A stretch of 43,176 bases of DNA from Dolichospermum sp. LEGE 00240 (GCF_015207875.1 NZ_JADEVZ010000042.1:1-43176), one strand, 5' to 3'. Positions 26,384-35,656 are shown, counted from the stretch's first letter. Program-made: numbers and translations. The notes: generated by a model not told the origin, from the letters alone.

Positions 26384-26935
26384 TTAACGAGCCTTAGCAG
26401 TAGCCTTAGCTTCAGGTTGCTTTGCTTCTTGAACTAACTGCATCATCAACTGTTCCAGTTTTTGTGCTGTCTGTTCTTCTTGGTGTAAATTTTGCTCTAA
26501 CAACTGGACAATTTGGTTTTGTCCCATTTGCTCGGCAACTTTAATTAAGCCACGATAACAAGCAATTTCCAATTGTTCAATTTTACAATGCCATTCTGCT
26601 AGTCCTACGTCTAAAATTTTGGGATTATCCGCAGCTAGAAGTGTGAATTTTTGACATTCACTAATTAAACCAGTCGCAAGATCACAAGTAATTCGTTGTG
26701 GTTGCTCTCCTAAAATATTTAACACCTGTTTCAAGTTTTCAATGTGCTGTTCAGTTTCTTGAATATGTGGCTCAATCACTGCTTTCAATTTACTGTTTTG
26801 ACAACATTGCCACATCATTTGCTGGGCTTCTAAAAAGCGATTTTCAGCATCGGACATCGTGTTAATTTCATAGATAAACTTCTGTTGTAAGCCAGTGATT
26901 TTCTTTGTGCCTGGGCGATCGCTAACTAAAACCAT
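26384..26935 (-). CDS. Ferritin-like YciF/DUF892-type stress protein
   Basis: The 183-residue protein is a long helical bundle of the DUF892 (YciE/YciF) kind: FIYEINTMSDAENRFLEAQQ, the HIQETEQHIENLKQV helix with Glu/His pairs, and the later EWHCKIEQLEIACYRGL and LHQEEQTAQKLEQ helices that place carboxylates for a diiron-like site. ATG 26935 is chosen because AGGAG lies seven bases upstream; the longer frame to 26971 has no support. The tail (AKQPEAKATAKAR) is basic and low-complexity. Members are general-stress proteins of uncertain activity. Confidence 0.82.
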   Translation of the reverse strand: MVLVSDRPGTKKITGLQQKFIYEINTMSDAENRFLEAQQMMWQCCQNSKLKAVIEPHIQETEQHIENLKQVLNILGEQPQRITCDLATGLISECQKFTLLAADNPKILDVGLAEWHCKIEQLEIACYRGLIKVAEQMGQNQIVQLLEQNLHQEEQTAQKLEQLMMQLVQEAKQPEAKATAKAR

Positions 26936-27232
26936 GATCATTCTCCTAATGGTAATTTCGCTGTCTTTCACAGTCGTTCCATTAACCCTACGTCTATTCC
27001 GATCTATTCTCTTCTTTCTTAAGACATAGTATAGGTATGAAGTTTTACGGTTATTTAAGTAACAATATCATACCAAAGTCTGAACTATGATTTGTGTCAT
27101 CTCTTTGATTGAGATGATTAATGGGTTTATTGTCGCCAAAATCATCCAAATTATCAGAATCACAAGAATCGTAGTTGAGATTGCCCCAATTACGTTAAAG
27201 TAAAGATAAATTAAGAAATTGCTGTCAAATAA

Positions 27233-27913
27233 ATGGCTGCTCCAAGTTTAGAAGTAATTGCGACTCAGTTAGAAAGTCCAAATTTGCGCGATCGCATGGT
27301 AGCTCTTGCTAGTTTGCGTCATATATCTGCCGATGATGCAGTCCCTTTAATTAAAAAGGTTCTAGATGATGAATCCCTGCAACTGCGCTCAATGGCAATC
27401 TTCGCTCTCGGAATCAAAAAAACCCCAGAGTGCTATTCTATTCTGGTGAAAATTTTAGAAACAGACCCAGATTATGGCATCCGCGCTGATGCTGCCGGTG
27501 CATTAGGATATCTAGAAGATAATAGAGCCTTAGAAGTGCTATCACGGGCATTTTATGAAGATACAGACTGGTTAGTGCGATTTAGTGCTGCCGTATCTTT
27601 AGGTAATATCAAAGACCCTCGCGCCCATGATATTCTCATCCAAGCCTTAAATAGCGAAGAAATAGTCATCCAACAAGCAGCTATTTCCGCTTTAGGCGAA
27701 ATCCGCGATGTCAATTCTGTCACCCATATTCTCCGTTTTGCCCAATCAGAGGATTGGTTAGTGCGACAACGACTAGCTGAGGCTTTAGGCAATTTACCGA
27801 CTCCCAAAAGTGTCTCCGCTTTAAAATATCTAGAAAAAGATAGTCATAAAAACGTTGCTGAAGCAGCCAGGATTTCTCTACAAAGACTTGAGGAAACCAA
27901 CAACCTGAGTTAA
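27233..27913 (+). CDS. HEAT-repeat protein, phycobilisome-associated type
   Basis: The 226-residue protein is built entirely of about six HEAT / PBS-lyase repeats of roughly 31 residues: e.g. LQLRSMAIFALGIKK, YGIRADAAGALGYLED, WLVRFSAAVSLGNIKD, IVIQQAAISALGEIRD, WLVRQRLAEALGNL. This repeat class includes CpcE/F-type bilin lyases and NblB, which matches its neighbour, the CpcS-type lyase gene 222 bp downstream on the same strand. An NblB-like (phycobilisome degradation) role is possible, but HEAT repeats alone do not decide it. The stop codon is immediately followed by a MITE-like element. Confidence 0.85.
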   Translation: MAAPSLEVIATQLESPNLRDRMVALASLRHISADDAVPLIKKVLDDESLQLRSMAIFALGIKKTPECYSILVKILETDPDYGIRADAAGALGYLEDNRALEVLSRAFYEDTDWLVRFSAAVSLGNIKDPRAHDILIQALNSEEIVIQQAAISALGEIRDVNSVTHILRFAQSEDWLVRQRLAEALGNLPTPKSVSALKYLEKDSHKNVAEAARISLQRLEETNNLS

Positions 27914-28054
27914 CTGAGTTCGGTGTTAGGAGTTTCTCCTTCGGAGACGCTACGCGAACGGAGTTTGGAGTTATGATTTTTTCAAAGAGATCGTAAGGGT
28001 TTGAGAATTATACTTGGGGCGAGTTTTCCAACAATTCTCTTATGTCGAACTCAG
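27914..28054. mobile_element. MITE-like repeat with CTGAGTTCG ends, copy A (141 bp)
   Basis: The left end CTGAGTTCGGTGTTAGG and the inverted right end CTGAGTTCGACATAAGA share the first nine bases. The element is present again, in inverted orientation, at 36147-36310 with high identity along most of its length. Copy A has one 31-base GC-rich unit (27929-27959). It starts directly after the stop codon of the HEAT gene, and no obvious target duplication is seen. No ORF. Confidence 0.7.
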
Positions 28055-28135
28055 GTTGAGTTGAACTTAAAGTTGCTTCCTAGTTTTTAATAATAGAAGG
28101 CATTGTTAAAATTGTGATGCAGGACAACTTTATTT

Positions 28136-28702
28136 ATGAACATTGAAGGATTTTTTGAATTAAGTGCTGGAAAATGGTTTTCCCATCGCACCAGTCACCA
28201 CTTAGCGTTTAAACAATCAGAAGACGGCAAATCAGACATTGTAATTGAAATGTTAGCCGCTGATCATCCAGAAGTAATTAAACTGTGTGAACAGTATGAA
28301 ATTGCGCCAAATAAAGCTTCCTGTGGGGCGCGAGTTACCTGGAATGGCACAATGGAATGGGACGAAGAAAAACATCAGGGTTCGACTGTTTTAGCCACAG
28401 TCCCCAATACAGATAACCCAGATGAAGGTAAATTACTTCGGGAAATGGGTTATGCCGAAAAAGCCCCCGTTGCTGGTAGCTATAAAATCGGTGATGATGG
28501 GGCTTTAACTCTAATTACTGAGTATGAAACCATGTGGTCTGAAGAAAGGCTATGGTTTGCCAGTCCTAATTTACGGATGCGGGTAAGTGTGCTAAAGCGG
28601 TTTGGTGGCTTTAGCATGGCTTCCTTCACTTCTGAAATCCGTATGGGTAGCACAGATGCTTCTAAAAAGGCTACTGAAGCCGCTAATTCACAAAAATCCT
28701 AG
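28136..28702 (+). CDS. cpcS: CpcS/CpeS-type phycobiliprotein bilin lyase
   Basis: The 188-residue protein belongs to the CpcS/CpeS family, which attaches phycocyanobilin or phycoerythrobilin to the Cys-84-type site of phycobiliprotein subunits. Recognisable blocks are [25 protein letters not shown] at the N-terminus (given in part), [17 protein letters not shown], and the C-terminal [26 protein letters not shown], forming a lipocalin-like barrel by family knowledge. Length and motifs are typical of a general CpcS lyase. The upstream HEAT-repeat gene is also of the phycobilisome repeat class. Confidence 0.9.
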   Translation: MNIEGFFELSAGKWFSHRTSHHLAFKQSEDGKSDIVIEMLAADHPEVIKLCEQYEIAPNKASCGARVTWNGTMEWDEEKHQGSTVLATVPNTDNPDEGKLLREMGYAEKAPVAGSYKIGDDGALTLITEYETMWSEERLWFASPNLRMRVSVLKRFGGFSMASFTSEIRMGSTDASKKATEAANSQKS

Positions 28703-28711
28703 ACTACAATA

Positions 28712-28820
28712 TTGGGGTTGGTAATAGGTAATTAGTCATTGGTCATTGGTCATTGGTAATTAGTCATTAGTCATTGGTAATAGGTAATTAGTCATTGGTC
28801 ATTGGTCATTGGTAATTACC
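28712..28820. repeat. Tandem heptamer repeats (TCATTGG/TAATTGG type)
   Basis: About 110 bases of degenerate 7-mers (GGTCATT, GGTAATT, AGTCATT) in the gap after cpcS, continuing to 28829 as CTCTTGC. Non-coding. Confidence 0.8.
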
Positions 28821-28840
28821 TCTTGCCTCTTGATCACATT

Positions 28841-28903
28841 TACAGCAGATTGTAGATTAATTAGGTACAGGATATAAATTCAAAGCCAGACAGCAAGCTA
28901 GTT
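28841..28903 (+). repeat. 63-bp dispersed repeat, copy 1
   Basis: This block starts TACAGCAGATTGTAG and ends CAGCAAGCTAGTT. It matches 35461-35523 at 55 of 63 positions, in the same orientation. A weakly similar inverted copy may lie at 33886-33944. It has no ORF. Confidence 0.65.
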
Positions 28904-28932
28904 TTTACTTCTTCCTCCTTCCTTCTTCTTCA

Positions 28933-28992
<60 letters not shown>

Positions 28993-28997
28993 TCTTC

Positions 28998-30482
28998 TTA
29001 AATTTGCAACAAATTAGCTAGAAATTTGGGTAATGGTAAAACAATCAACAATAGCAAAGCCATTGACATTAATCCCATAAAATCCCGTTGATTATCTAAT
29101 TCTGTGACATCATTTAAAGCAGGTTCATCAACTAAGGGAACAAATAATAAAATAATTGCCCAAAATAAAAATTCTTCTCGGATAAACGAAAGCATTAGTA
29201 ATAATAATCTGGCAACTTGACCAATAATCACAGCAGTCCGTTGTCCAAACATAGCATGAACAATGTGACCACCATCTAATTGTCCCACAGGCATTAAATT
29301 TAATGCGGTGACAATTAATCCTAAAAAACCTGCAACTGCAACTGGATGTAAATCAATGGCAGATTTTGCAGTTAATTCGCTTCCTAAAGCCAATTTTGAA
29401 AGTAAAGCTAATAGAATCGAATATTTAGGATTGAGTGCATTGGGGTTTAAAAGTCCGGCTTTTTCGGGTAAAGCTACTATTTCTGAATGAGCTAAACCCC
29501 AAACTAATAAAGGTATAGTCATAATAAATCCTGCCAGGGGTCCTGCAATACTCACATCAAATAATGCTTTGCGGTGAGGTATGGGACTCTGCATTTTAAT
29601 AAAAGCACCAAATGTGCCTAAGAAAAAAGGTATAGGAATAAAATAGGGTAATGTGGTGCGAATTTTGTAGAATTTCGCTGTTAAATAATGACCTAGTTCG
29701 TGAGTTCCTAAGATAGTTATTAGTCCCAAAGCATAAGGTAAACCCTGAAGAAATAATGTGAAATCAGATTCTAGTTGGGTGATATTAAAACCCGCGATTT
29801 TTGAGCCGATAAAAGTGGTGCTGAATAAAGTTGCTACTAACAATAGTAATGCTAAGACTGGTTCGGAAATTTTTCCTGAGTCTTGTTCTTGTTGGTGATT
29901 TTGTTTAACTGTTTGGGGGTTGGGAACTAATACAAAGAAGGGTTTATCATTCATTCCTTCTTGAAATATGACTAAAAAGCGATCGCCAAATTGTCCTTCA
30001 ATATTAGCTTTAATCTGCTCATAAGCCGCACTAGCCATAGTTCGCAACTGTCCCCGACAAATTACTGCTTGGGGACGATACTCAATATTTTGCACATAAT
30101 AAACAGACCAGGGAAAACAATTTCGCAATTGGCTTTCTTCTGCTAAGTCTATGGGACGGACAGGTGCTGTTTCTCCGGGAGGATGATTATCTGATGGTGA
30201 TAGATTTTCTGGAGATTCATTTTGGGGATTTACGGGTAATTGCCGACCCCGATTAAACAATACCCAATATAATAATAAACAACCTCCCGATACCCAAAGA
30301 ATGAGTGCTGATGGGGGAGCTTGTTTAGGACCATATATCAGCGTCCAACCAGTCAATACAAATGCAGGTGTCATTAAAACCAACCACAATAACCATACAG
30401 GGGTTCTTGTAGCCCGTGCAACGCTTTGTTGCATCATTAAATAAGTCAATGACCCCAGAAGGAGGAGAAACCAAAATGCCAT
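28998..30482 (-). CDS. Site-2-type intramembrane metalloprotease
   Basis: This 494-residue polytopic protein has the zinc-binding HELGH at 261-265 and the second ligand motif NLMPVGQLDGG at 395-405, both within membrane segments. Two N-terminal membrane segments are followed by a soluble stretch (about 80-205) and then six or so more segments. The layout matches cyanobacterial and chloroplast EGY-like site-2 proteases, which cleave membrane-bound regulators. No substrate (such as an anti-sigma factor) is encoded next to it. ATG 30482. The 3' gap is filled by heptamer repeats. Confidence 0.9.
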   Translation of the reverse strand: MAFWFLLLLGSLTYLMMQQSVARATRTPVWLLWLVLMTPAFVLTGWTLIYGPKQAPPSALILWVSGGCLLLYWVLFNRGRQLPVNPQNESPENLSPSDNHPPGETAPVRPIDLAEESQLRNCFPWSVYYVQNIEYRPQAVICRGQLRTMASAAYEQIKANIEGQFGDRFLVIFQEGMNDKPFFVLVPNPQTVKQNHQQEQDSGKISEPVLALLLLVATLFSTTFIGSKIAGFNITQLESDFTLFLQGLPYALGLITILGTHELGHYLTAKFYKIRTTLPYFIPIPFFLGTFGAFIKMQSPIPHRKALFDVSIAGPLAGFIMTIPLLVWGLAHSEIVALPEKAGLLNPNALNPKYSILLALLSKLALGSELTAKSAIDLHPVAVAGFLGLIVTALNLMPVGQLDGGHIVHAMFGQRTAVIIGQVARLLLLMLSFIREEFLFWAIILLFVPLVDEPALNDVTELDNQRDFMGLMSMALLLLIVLPLPKFLANLLQI

Positions 30483-30647
30483 ATTATTTTCACTATGTTT
30501 GATAAAATGCCCTACTTATAATTTTTGTTACAGATTTTAATTATAAGCAAGACTGCACGCCTTAATTTTTCAATCACAGTTCACAGTCATGGTGAATACA
30601 CTGTAACCTGATTGTTCACCACTCCTTGAGTTTGAGTTTTTTCATTT

Positions 30648-31358
30648 ATGTCTTCTTTTCCCCAGCAGTCGAGTTACAAGACTAAACCACCACGTTCTAT
30701 CTTGACAAAAAGCCCGTCAACGCCAGAAAATCCTCTGATTTTTACGAATAACAGTATTTTTGCCTTTCCACCTAATCGGGACACTTTAGGAGGAACATCT
30801 TACTTCATTATCAGCAATGAAGGAAATATTCTCATAGATTGCCCAGCTTTAGAACAAATAAACCAGGATTTTTTGTCCTTACATGGGGGAGTCAGGTGGT
30901 TTTTTATCAGTCATCGTGGTGCTATTGGCAAAGCCGCAGAATATCAGCAAATCTTAAATTGCGAAATTCTCATCCAAGAACAAGAAGCCTATTTATTGCC
31001 CGGTGCAACTGTCACCACTTTTACTGATGAGTTCACTCTCAATGCCACAACACAAATAATTTGGACACCAGGCCATTCTCCAGGCTCTTCTTGTTTATAT
31101 TATCGTGAATTTGACGGCGTGTTATTTTCAGGACGGCATTTACTTCCTAACCAGCATGGCGAACCTATGCCACTACGCACTTCTAAAACTTTTCATTGGC
31201 TACGACAACTCAAAAGCGTTAAGTTATTGAGCGATCGCTTCACACCACAAACTTTAACTTATTTATGCCCTGGCGCTAATACAGGCTACCTCAGAGGTAA
31301 ACCCTGTATAGACCAAGCTTACCAAAAAATCACCAACTTGAATTTAGGTGACAGGTGA
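30648..31358 (+). CDS. Metallo-beta-lactamase-fold protein with degenerate metal site
   Basis: The 236-residue protein has the fold of MBL hydrolases: SYFIISNEGNILIDCPA in the first sheet, WTPGHSPGSSCLYY with one preserved His, and GVLFSGRHLL in the later part. The usual HxHxDH is replaced by SHRGAIGK (only one His) and the metal-bridging Asp of the FTGD-type strand by Arg. At least three metal ligands are missing, so it probably does not hydrolyse like a normal member. The first 35 residues are Pro/Ser-rich. The gene ends just before tandem repeats. It diverges from the site-2 protease gene. Confidence 0.8.
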   Translation: MSSFPQQSSYKTKPPRSILTKSPSTPENPLIFTNNSIFAFPPNRDTLGGTSYFIISNEGNILIDCPALEQINQDFLSLHGGVRWFFISHRGAIGKAAEYQQILNCEILIQEQEAYLLPGATVTTFTDEFTLNATTQIIWTPGHSPGSSCLYYREFDGVLFSGRHLLPNQHGEPMPLRTSKTFHWLRQLKSVKLLSDRFTPQTLTYLCPGANTGYLRGKPCIDQAYQKITNLNLGDR

Positions 31359-31490
31359 CAGGTAACAGGTGACAGGTGACAGGTGACAGTTAAGAGGGAA
31401 TAGGGAATAGGGAAAGAAATTCCTACCAATTACCAATTACCAATTACCAATTACCAATTACCAATTACCAATTACCCATTACCCATTACC
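31346..31490. repeat. Tandem heptamer repeats between two genes
   Basis: 31346-31390 is AGGTGAC repeated about six times, overlapping the end of the MBL-fold gene. 31434-31490 is ACCAATT / ACCCATT repeated about eight times and overlaps the end of ctpA, so the last residues of CtpA (about VMGNG) are encoded by repeat units. Confidence 0.8.
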
Positions 31491-32725
31491 AAATTCTTAC
31501 TCAAAAGTTCTACAGCCGCTTGATATTGAGCATCTGCATTTGTGCCGACTTGTTCCCGGTTAAGTGATGGTTGGGGAATAATTTGATCAGGTTTAATTCC
31601 CAACTTATTAATATCTCGATGGTTAGGAGTTTCATATTTAGCAATTGTCACCGCCAAACCAGAACCGTCGGATAATTCAAACAAAGATTGAATTAAACCC
31701 TTACCAAAAGTCGTTTCTCCAATTAATTGGGCGCGATGATTATCTTGTAATGCACCCGCGAGGATTTCGCTGGCACTGGCAGTTCCTTTGTTAACGAGAA
31801 TTACTAAAGGATCCGTGGTTAAAGCCGGGCCAAAGGCTTCATAGCTTCCCTGAATGCCTTGACGGTTGGCAGTGTAAACGATTGTGCCAGAGTCTAACCA
31901 TAAACGAGCAGTTTCAATTCCTGCTTGTAAGAGTCCACCGGGATTATTTCTTAAATCAAGAATATAGGCATCCGCGCCTTTTTTTTCTAGAATAGAAATA
32001 GCGTGTGCCAACTCAGTAACGGCATTGGCACTAAATTGACTCAGTGATAGATAACCAATCTTGGTTCCTTGGGGGGATAATCGTAAATCAGCAACAACAG
32101 GATTCAGCGAAATGCGATCGCGTACCAAGATAACTTCCTTGTCCTGTTCTCCTTCCCTGGCAATTAACAAAGTAACCACACTGCCCATTGGTCCTCGCAT
32201 TCGCGCCGCCGCCTCATCAAGAGTCAGATTCTCTGTAGATAAACCCTCAATCTGCAAAATGCGATCGCCTGGTTTTAAACCCGCCTTATCCGCCGGAGAA
32301 TTATTAATAGGTGTAATTACCTCCAACACACCAGTTTGGGGATTGAGCGTAATTTGTAAACCCACACCAGTTAACTCTCCAGAAGTGCTAACCTGCAAAC
32401 TCCGATATTTCTCAGGATCAAGAAACCGGGTAAAAGGATCATCCAAACTCTTCAGCATCCCCTGAATAGTAGTATAGGCTGCTTCATGATTAGCAAAATG
32501 CCCTTTTAACGCCTTTTGTCGTACAGCAAGCCAGCTTTGATGGTTAAAAGTGCCATCTAAATAAGAGCGATTAACAATTCGCCATACTTCATAAACTAAC
32601 TTCTGTTCTGGAGTCAAAGCCGAAGCCGGCGGAACATATCCTCCCAAAACCAAACCGAAAAGCAATAGTAGCAACCATCCTAGCCGCCAAACCCGTTTGT
32701 GAATGAACCCTAATTTCAGTGCCAT
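31472..32725 (-). CDS. ctpA: C-terminal processing protease CtpA (S41 family)
   Basis: The 417-residue protein has a signal/anchor sequence (about 12-36), the helical N-terminal domain, a PDZ domain (about 115-190) and the S41 protease core. The catalytic dyad is Ser317 (GTASASE) and Lys342 (FGKGL), 25 residues apart as in D1-processing proteases. CtpA removes the C-terminal extension of the PSII D1 protein in the thylakoid lumen. It lies next to and divergent from petB, as in several cyanobacteria. Paralogues CtpB/CtpC exist, so the assignment to CtpA rests on this neighbourhood as well as on similarity. Confidence 0.87.
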   Translation of the reverse strand: MALKLGFIHKRVWRLGWLLLLLFGLVLGGYVPPASALTPEQKLVYEVWRIVNRSYLDGTFNHQSWLAVRQKALKGHFANHEAAYTTIQGMLKSLDDPFTRFLDPEKYRSLQVSTSGELTGVGLQITLNPQTGVLEVITPINNSPADKAGLKPGDRILQIEGLSTENLTLDEAAARMRGPMGSVVTLLIAREGEQDKEVILVRDRISLNPVVADLRLSPQGTKIGYLSLSQFSANAVTELAHAISILEKKGADAYILDLRNNPGGLLQAGIETARLWLDSGTIVYTANRQGIQGSYEAFGPALTTDPLVILVNKGTASASEILAGALQDNHRAQLIGETTFGKGLIQSLFELSDGSGLAVTIAKYETPNHRDINKLGIKPDQIIPQPSLNREQVGTNADAQYQAAVELLSKNLVMGNG

Positions 32726-32824
32726 CTCAGACTCAAATTCCCTAAAAATTTCTGTAATGCTCAGTTGCTGATGAAATCTATCTCTCGACTATGTTACTTT
32801 TTTTATAGAAGAAGTGCATTCTTC

Positions 32825-32947
32825 TCATAAAGTTGCTAGTCCAAATTTATGAGCTGCCCATTCTTCCTGATCAACGATAAAATCATCTTTGGAGTCAACA
32901 TAGTTAGCGTTGGCTCGTAAAGACAAGAAGACAGGAATATCTATCAA
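32825..32947 (-). CDS. Putative small protein (40 codons) between ctpA and petB
   Basis: A minus-strand frame reads IPVFLSLRANANYVDSKD and further to ...EEWAAHKFGLATL before TGA at 32825. The composition looks like a real protein and not like random A+T-rich translation. An in-frame TAA lies just upstream, so the only start in the open part is TTG 32947, with no Shine-Dalgarno; it may therefore be the 3' end of a decayed longer gene. It is 99 bp upstream of ctpA on the same strand. I do not recognise a family. Confidence 0.4.
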   Translation of the reverse strand: MIDIPVFLSLRANANYVDSKDDFIVDQEEWAAHKFGLATL

Positions 32948-33119
32948 AAATAGGGTGAGTTACACCCAAATTTACGCTCGTGGACAAATAGAAGCCCATT
33001 CTCTTGGATGAAGCGAGAAGCGAACCCTCTAACTGAGGTTAGTTGAATAGTCATGGCCGACTAAGCTTCGCATAACAAAACTTATCAACCGCAATCTATT
33101 TTTAGGACCTTAAGATTGT
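32948..33119. other. petB upstream region
   Basis: This should hold the petB promoter and 5' leader. It has no ORF. The leader has no strong Shine-Dalgarno just before ATG 33120. Confidence 0.5.
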
Positions 33120-33767
33120 ATGGCTAACGTCTATGACTGGTTTGAGGAACGCTTGGATCTCCAAGAAATTGCTGATGATATCACCACCAAATACGTTCCT
33201 CCCCACGTTAACATCTTCTACTGCTTAGGTGGAATTACCCTAGTCTGCTTCCTGATCCAGTTCGCCACCGGATTTGCGATGACATTCTACTACAAACCTA
33301 CAGTTGCCGAAGCTTTCTCCTCCGTAGAGTACATCATGAACGAAGTCAACTTCGGTTGGTTAATTCGCTCCATTCACCGCTGGTCAGCCAGCATGATGGT
33401 ATTGATGATGATTCTCCACACATTCCGCGTTTACCTCACAGGTGGCTTCAAAAAGCCCCGCGAATTGACCTGGATCAGTGGTGTTATCCTCGCAGTTATC
33501 ACCGTTTCCTTCGGTGTAACAGGCTACTCCCTCCCTTGGGACCAAATTGGTTACTGGGCTGTAAAAATTGTTAGTGGTGTACCAGAAGCCATTCCCGTAG
33601 TCGGCGTTCTCATCTCCGATTTACTTCGTGGTGGTTCTAGTGTTGGTCAAGCCACCCTCACCCGCTACTACAGCGCCCACACCTTCGTTCTCCCTTGGTT
33701 AATTGCCGTCTTCATGTTGTTCCACTTCTTGATGATTCGCAAACAAGGTATTTCTGGACCTTTGTAA
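33120..33767 (+). CDS. petB: Cytochrome b6 (PetB)
   Basis: The 215-residue protein is the cytochrome b6 subunit of the thylakoid cytochrome b6f complex, which passes electrons from plastoquinol to plastocyanin or cytochrome c6. Four membrane segments are visible. Bis-histidine heme ligands are His86, His100, His187 and His202, and Cys35 is the attachment site of heme c-n. Length and sequence are standard. petD follows after 279 bp on the same strand and the two are normally cotranscribed. Confidence 0.98.
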   Translation: MANVYDWFEERLDLQEIADDITTKYVPPHVNIFYCLGGITLVCFLIQFATGFAMTFYYKPTVAEAFSSVEYIMNEVNFGWLIRSIHRWSASMMVLMMILHTFRVYLTGGFKKPRELTWISGVILAVITVSFGVTGYSLPWDQIGYWAVKIVSGVPEAIPVVGVLISDLLRGGSSVGQATLTRYYSAHTFVLPWLIAVFMLFHFLMIRKQGISGPL

Positions 33768-33851
33768 TCAAAGTTATTAGCAAATAGGCGAAACTTGTGT
33801 TTCCAGATCATCGTAGTTTGTTTTAAACTAAAGAGAAAATACAGCAGAATT

Positions 33852-33944
33852 GAGGAGTCAGGAGTCAGGAGTCAGGAGTAAAACTGGCTTTGTGCATAAG
33901 TTTAAATTTTGTACCTCCTAACTACGCCACCTGCTGTAACTTGT
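33852..33944. repeat. Heptamer repeats and a possible divergent 63-bp repeat in the petB-petD gap
   Basis: 33852-33880 is AGGAGTC repeated about four times. 33886-33944 begins AACTGGCTT and ends CTGCTGTA, loosely matching the inverted form of the 63-bp repeat at 28841 and 35461. The gap is unusually filled with repeats for an operon. Confidence 0.45.
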
Positions 33945-34046
33945 CAGTTGTAGACATAAACTACCATCGGAAACTCAAGCTAGGTGTATTGTTGATAGCT
34001 TTCATCAATACTTTAAATTCACTTCAGCCGGAGAGCGCATTTAGAA

Positions 34047-34529
34047 ATGTCAACCCAAAAAAAACCGGATCTGAGCGATCCCAAATTAAGAGCTAAACTT
34101 GCCCAAGGTATGGGTCACAACTACTATGGTGAACCAGCTTGGCCTAACGATTTGCTCTATATATTCCCAGTCGTAATTATGGGTTCTTTCGCCTGTATTG
34201 TGGCTCTAGCAGTCCTAGAACCCGCTGTCATCGGTGAACCAGCCAATCCTTTCGCTACTCCTTTGGAAATTTTGCCAGAGTGGTACTTATATCCTGTATT
34301 CCAAATTCTCCGCTCACTACCTAGTAAACTATTAGGTGTGTTAGCAATGGCTGCTGTACCCCTGGGCTTAATTCTCGTTCCCTTTTTGGAAAACGTGAAT
34401 AAGTTCCAAAATCCTTTCCGCCGTCCCGTAGCAACAACAGTATTTCTTTTTGGTACTCTTGTCACCATATGGTTAGGTATCGGTGCTGCAATGCCATTAG
34501 ACAAATCCTTAACTTTAGGATTATTCTAA
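34047..34529 (+). CDS. petD: Cytochrome b6f complex subunit IV (PetD)
   Basis: The 160-residue protein is subunit IV of the cytochrome b6f complex, with three membrane segments and the conserved [30 protein letters not shown]-like N-terminus (here residues 4-35). PEWY (about residue 78), involved in the quinol-oxidation site, is present. Typical length. Pairs with petB upstream. Confidence 0.98.
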   Translation: MSTQKKPDLSDPKLRAKLAQGMGHNYYGEPAWPNDLLYIFPVVIMGSFACIVALAVLEPAVIGEPANPFATPLEILPEWYLYPVFQILRSLPSKLLGVLAMAAVPLGLILVPFLENVNKFQNPFRRPVATTVFLFGTLVTIWLGIGAAMPLDKSLTLGLF

Positions 34530-34948
34530 GGTAGTTGTAGTTACAGTTAAAACTAAATCTAGTAGCGTCTGTGATTTTCAAGAGTATATACAGAATCATA
34601 TCTGACAAATAGCCGTAATTATTTGATGGTCTACTTGTGACTGGTATTTTTCAAGAGATATACTTTTGAAGATCAACAGCCGCTAACTGAACTAAAACTG
34701 CGGGAAGAGTATATGAGTGATGAGGATAGAGTTGCAGGAGTCGGGAGTCAGGCGTGAAAGCCTGTTGTGGATGGAGTTTCATGAATACCTACGGTACCTT
34801 GACACGAACAATTCATGTCCTAACCACCTTGACCGTTGCTATAAAACCAAAATATCTCTAATCTAATCATCACCATTCCTAAATGTGAACTTCTCAAATC
34901 ACAAAAACACAACTACTGTTCAATTACTTTCTATTCAAGTCACGGTCA
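34530..34948. other. Non-coding gap after petD
   Basis: 419 bases without a clear gene. Two similar stretches TTTTCAAGAGTATATAC and TTTTCAAGAGATATACT lie about 75 bases apart (near 34577 and 34652). A 26-codon frame at 34781-34861 (MNTYGTLTRTIHV...) has GGAG just upstream and is the only coding hint. Confidence 0.45.
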
Positions 34949-35395
34949 ATGCTTAGCATAGTGCAGCAAGACCATCGAACGGTAAGGAGCGATCTTAAGC
35001 TCTTAAATCCAGTGCAACAATGGTTTGAAGAATTCTGTCACCAATATTTACCTAAATATGGCTGGTCAGATAGCCAACTTTATCGTCTCAACCTAGCTTT
35101 AGCAGAAGGTTTTACCAACGCAGTTCGTCATGCTCATCATGCTTTACCACCGGAAACAACTATAGAAATTCAAGTCAGTTTATGGACTGATAGGCTGGAA
35201 GTGAGAATTTGGGATTATGGAAAACCATTTAATCCTGATGTGATTACCGAGCCAGAACCGGGAACTCTACAAGTAGGTGGATATGGATGGTTTTTACTCC
35301 GCCGTTTGGCGGATAAAGTTGTGTACGAACGTGATTCAGATGGTAGGAATTGCCTGTTAATTGTTAAATATTGTTTAGAAGAACAGCAAAATTAG
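34949..35395 (+). CDS. RsbW-type anti-sigma factor / serine kinase (HATPase_c_2)
   Basis: The 148-residue protein is one HATPase_c_2 domain of the RsbW/SpoIIAB class, with the N-box LAEGFTNAVRHAHH (about 51-64), the G1-like WDYGKPF and G2-like GGYGWFLLRRL (about 110-120) segments. Such proteins bind sigma factors or STAS-domain antagonists and phosphorylate the latter. No STAS or phosphatase gene is next to it, unlike typical partner-switching operons, though a group 2 sigma factor is 13 kb away. ATG 34949 is the only good start; the Shine-Dalgarno is weak. Confidence 0.85.
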   Translation: MLSIVQQDHRTVRSDLKLLNPVQQWFEEFCHQYLPKYGWSDSQLYRLNLALAEGFTNAVRHAHHALPPETTIEIQVSLWTDRLEVRIWDYGKPFNPDVITEPEPGTLQVGGYGWFLLRRLADKVVYERDSDGRNCLLIVKYCLEEQQN

Positions 35396-35460
35396 AAGTT
35401 AGTCAGCTATCCGATATTTGAAAGTCAAAATTCAAAATTCAAAATAATTACATTTGTAGT

Positions 35461-35523
35461 TACAGCAAATTGCACATTAATCAGGTACAGGATGTAAATT
35501 CAAAACCAGGCAGCAAGCCAGTT
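35461..35523 (+). repeat. 63-bp dispersed repeat, copy 2
   Basis: Same orientation and 55 of 63 positions identical to 28841-28903; starts TACAGCAAATTGCAC, ends CAGCAAGCCAGTT. No ORF. Confidence 0.65.
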
Positions 35524-35656
35524 GTAATCCTGACTCTTGACTCCTGCTGTATTTTGTGGTGTTTGTTATAATCAGACCGAAATAAAAAACTTTTTTCTCC
35601 ACGAAAAGATAATTTTTAAAGAAGAGTTAATATTTTATTAGCACAAAGCAAGAGAC

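Noticed and set aside
28712-28820. Possible CRISPR array
   Set aside because: Repeats are 7-mers in tandem without spacers, typical short tandem repeats of heterocystous cyanobacteria.
32061-32465. 134-codon plus-strand frame inside ctpA
   Set aside because: Antisense to a protease with intact PDZ domain and catalytic dyad.
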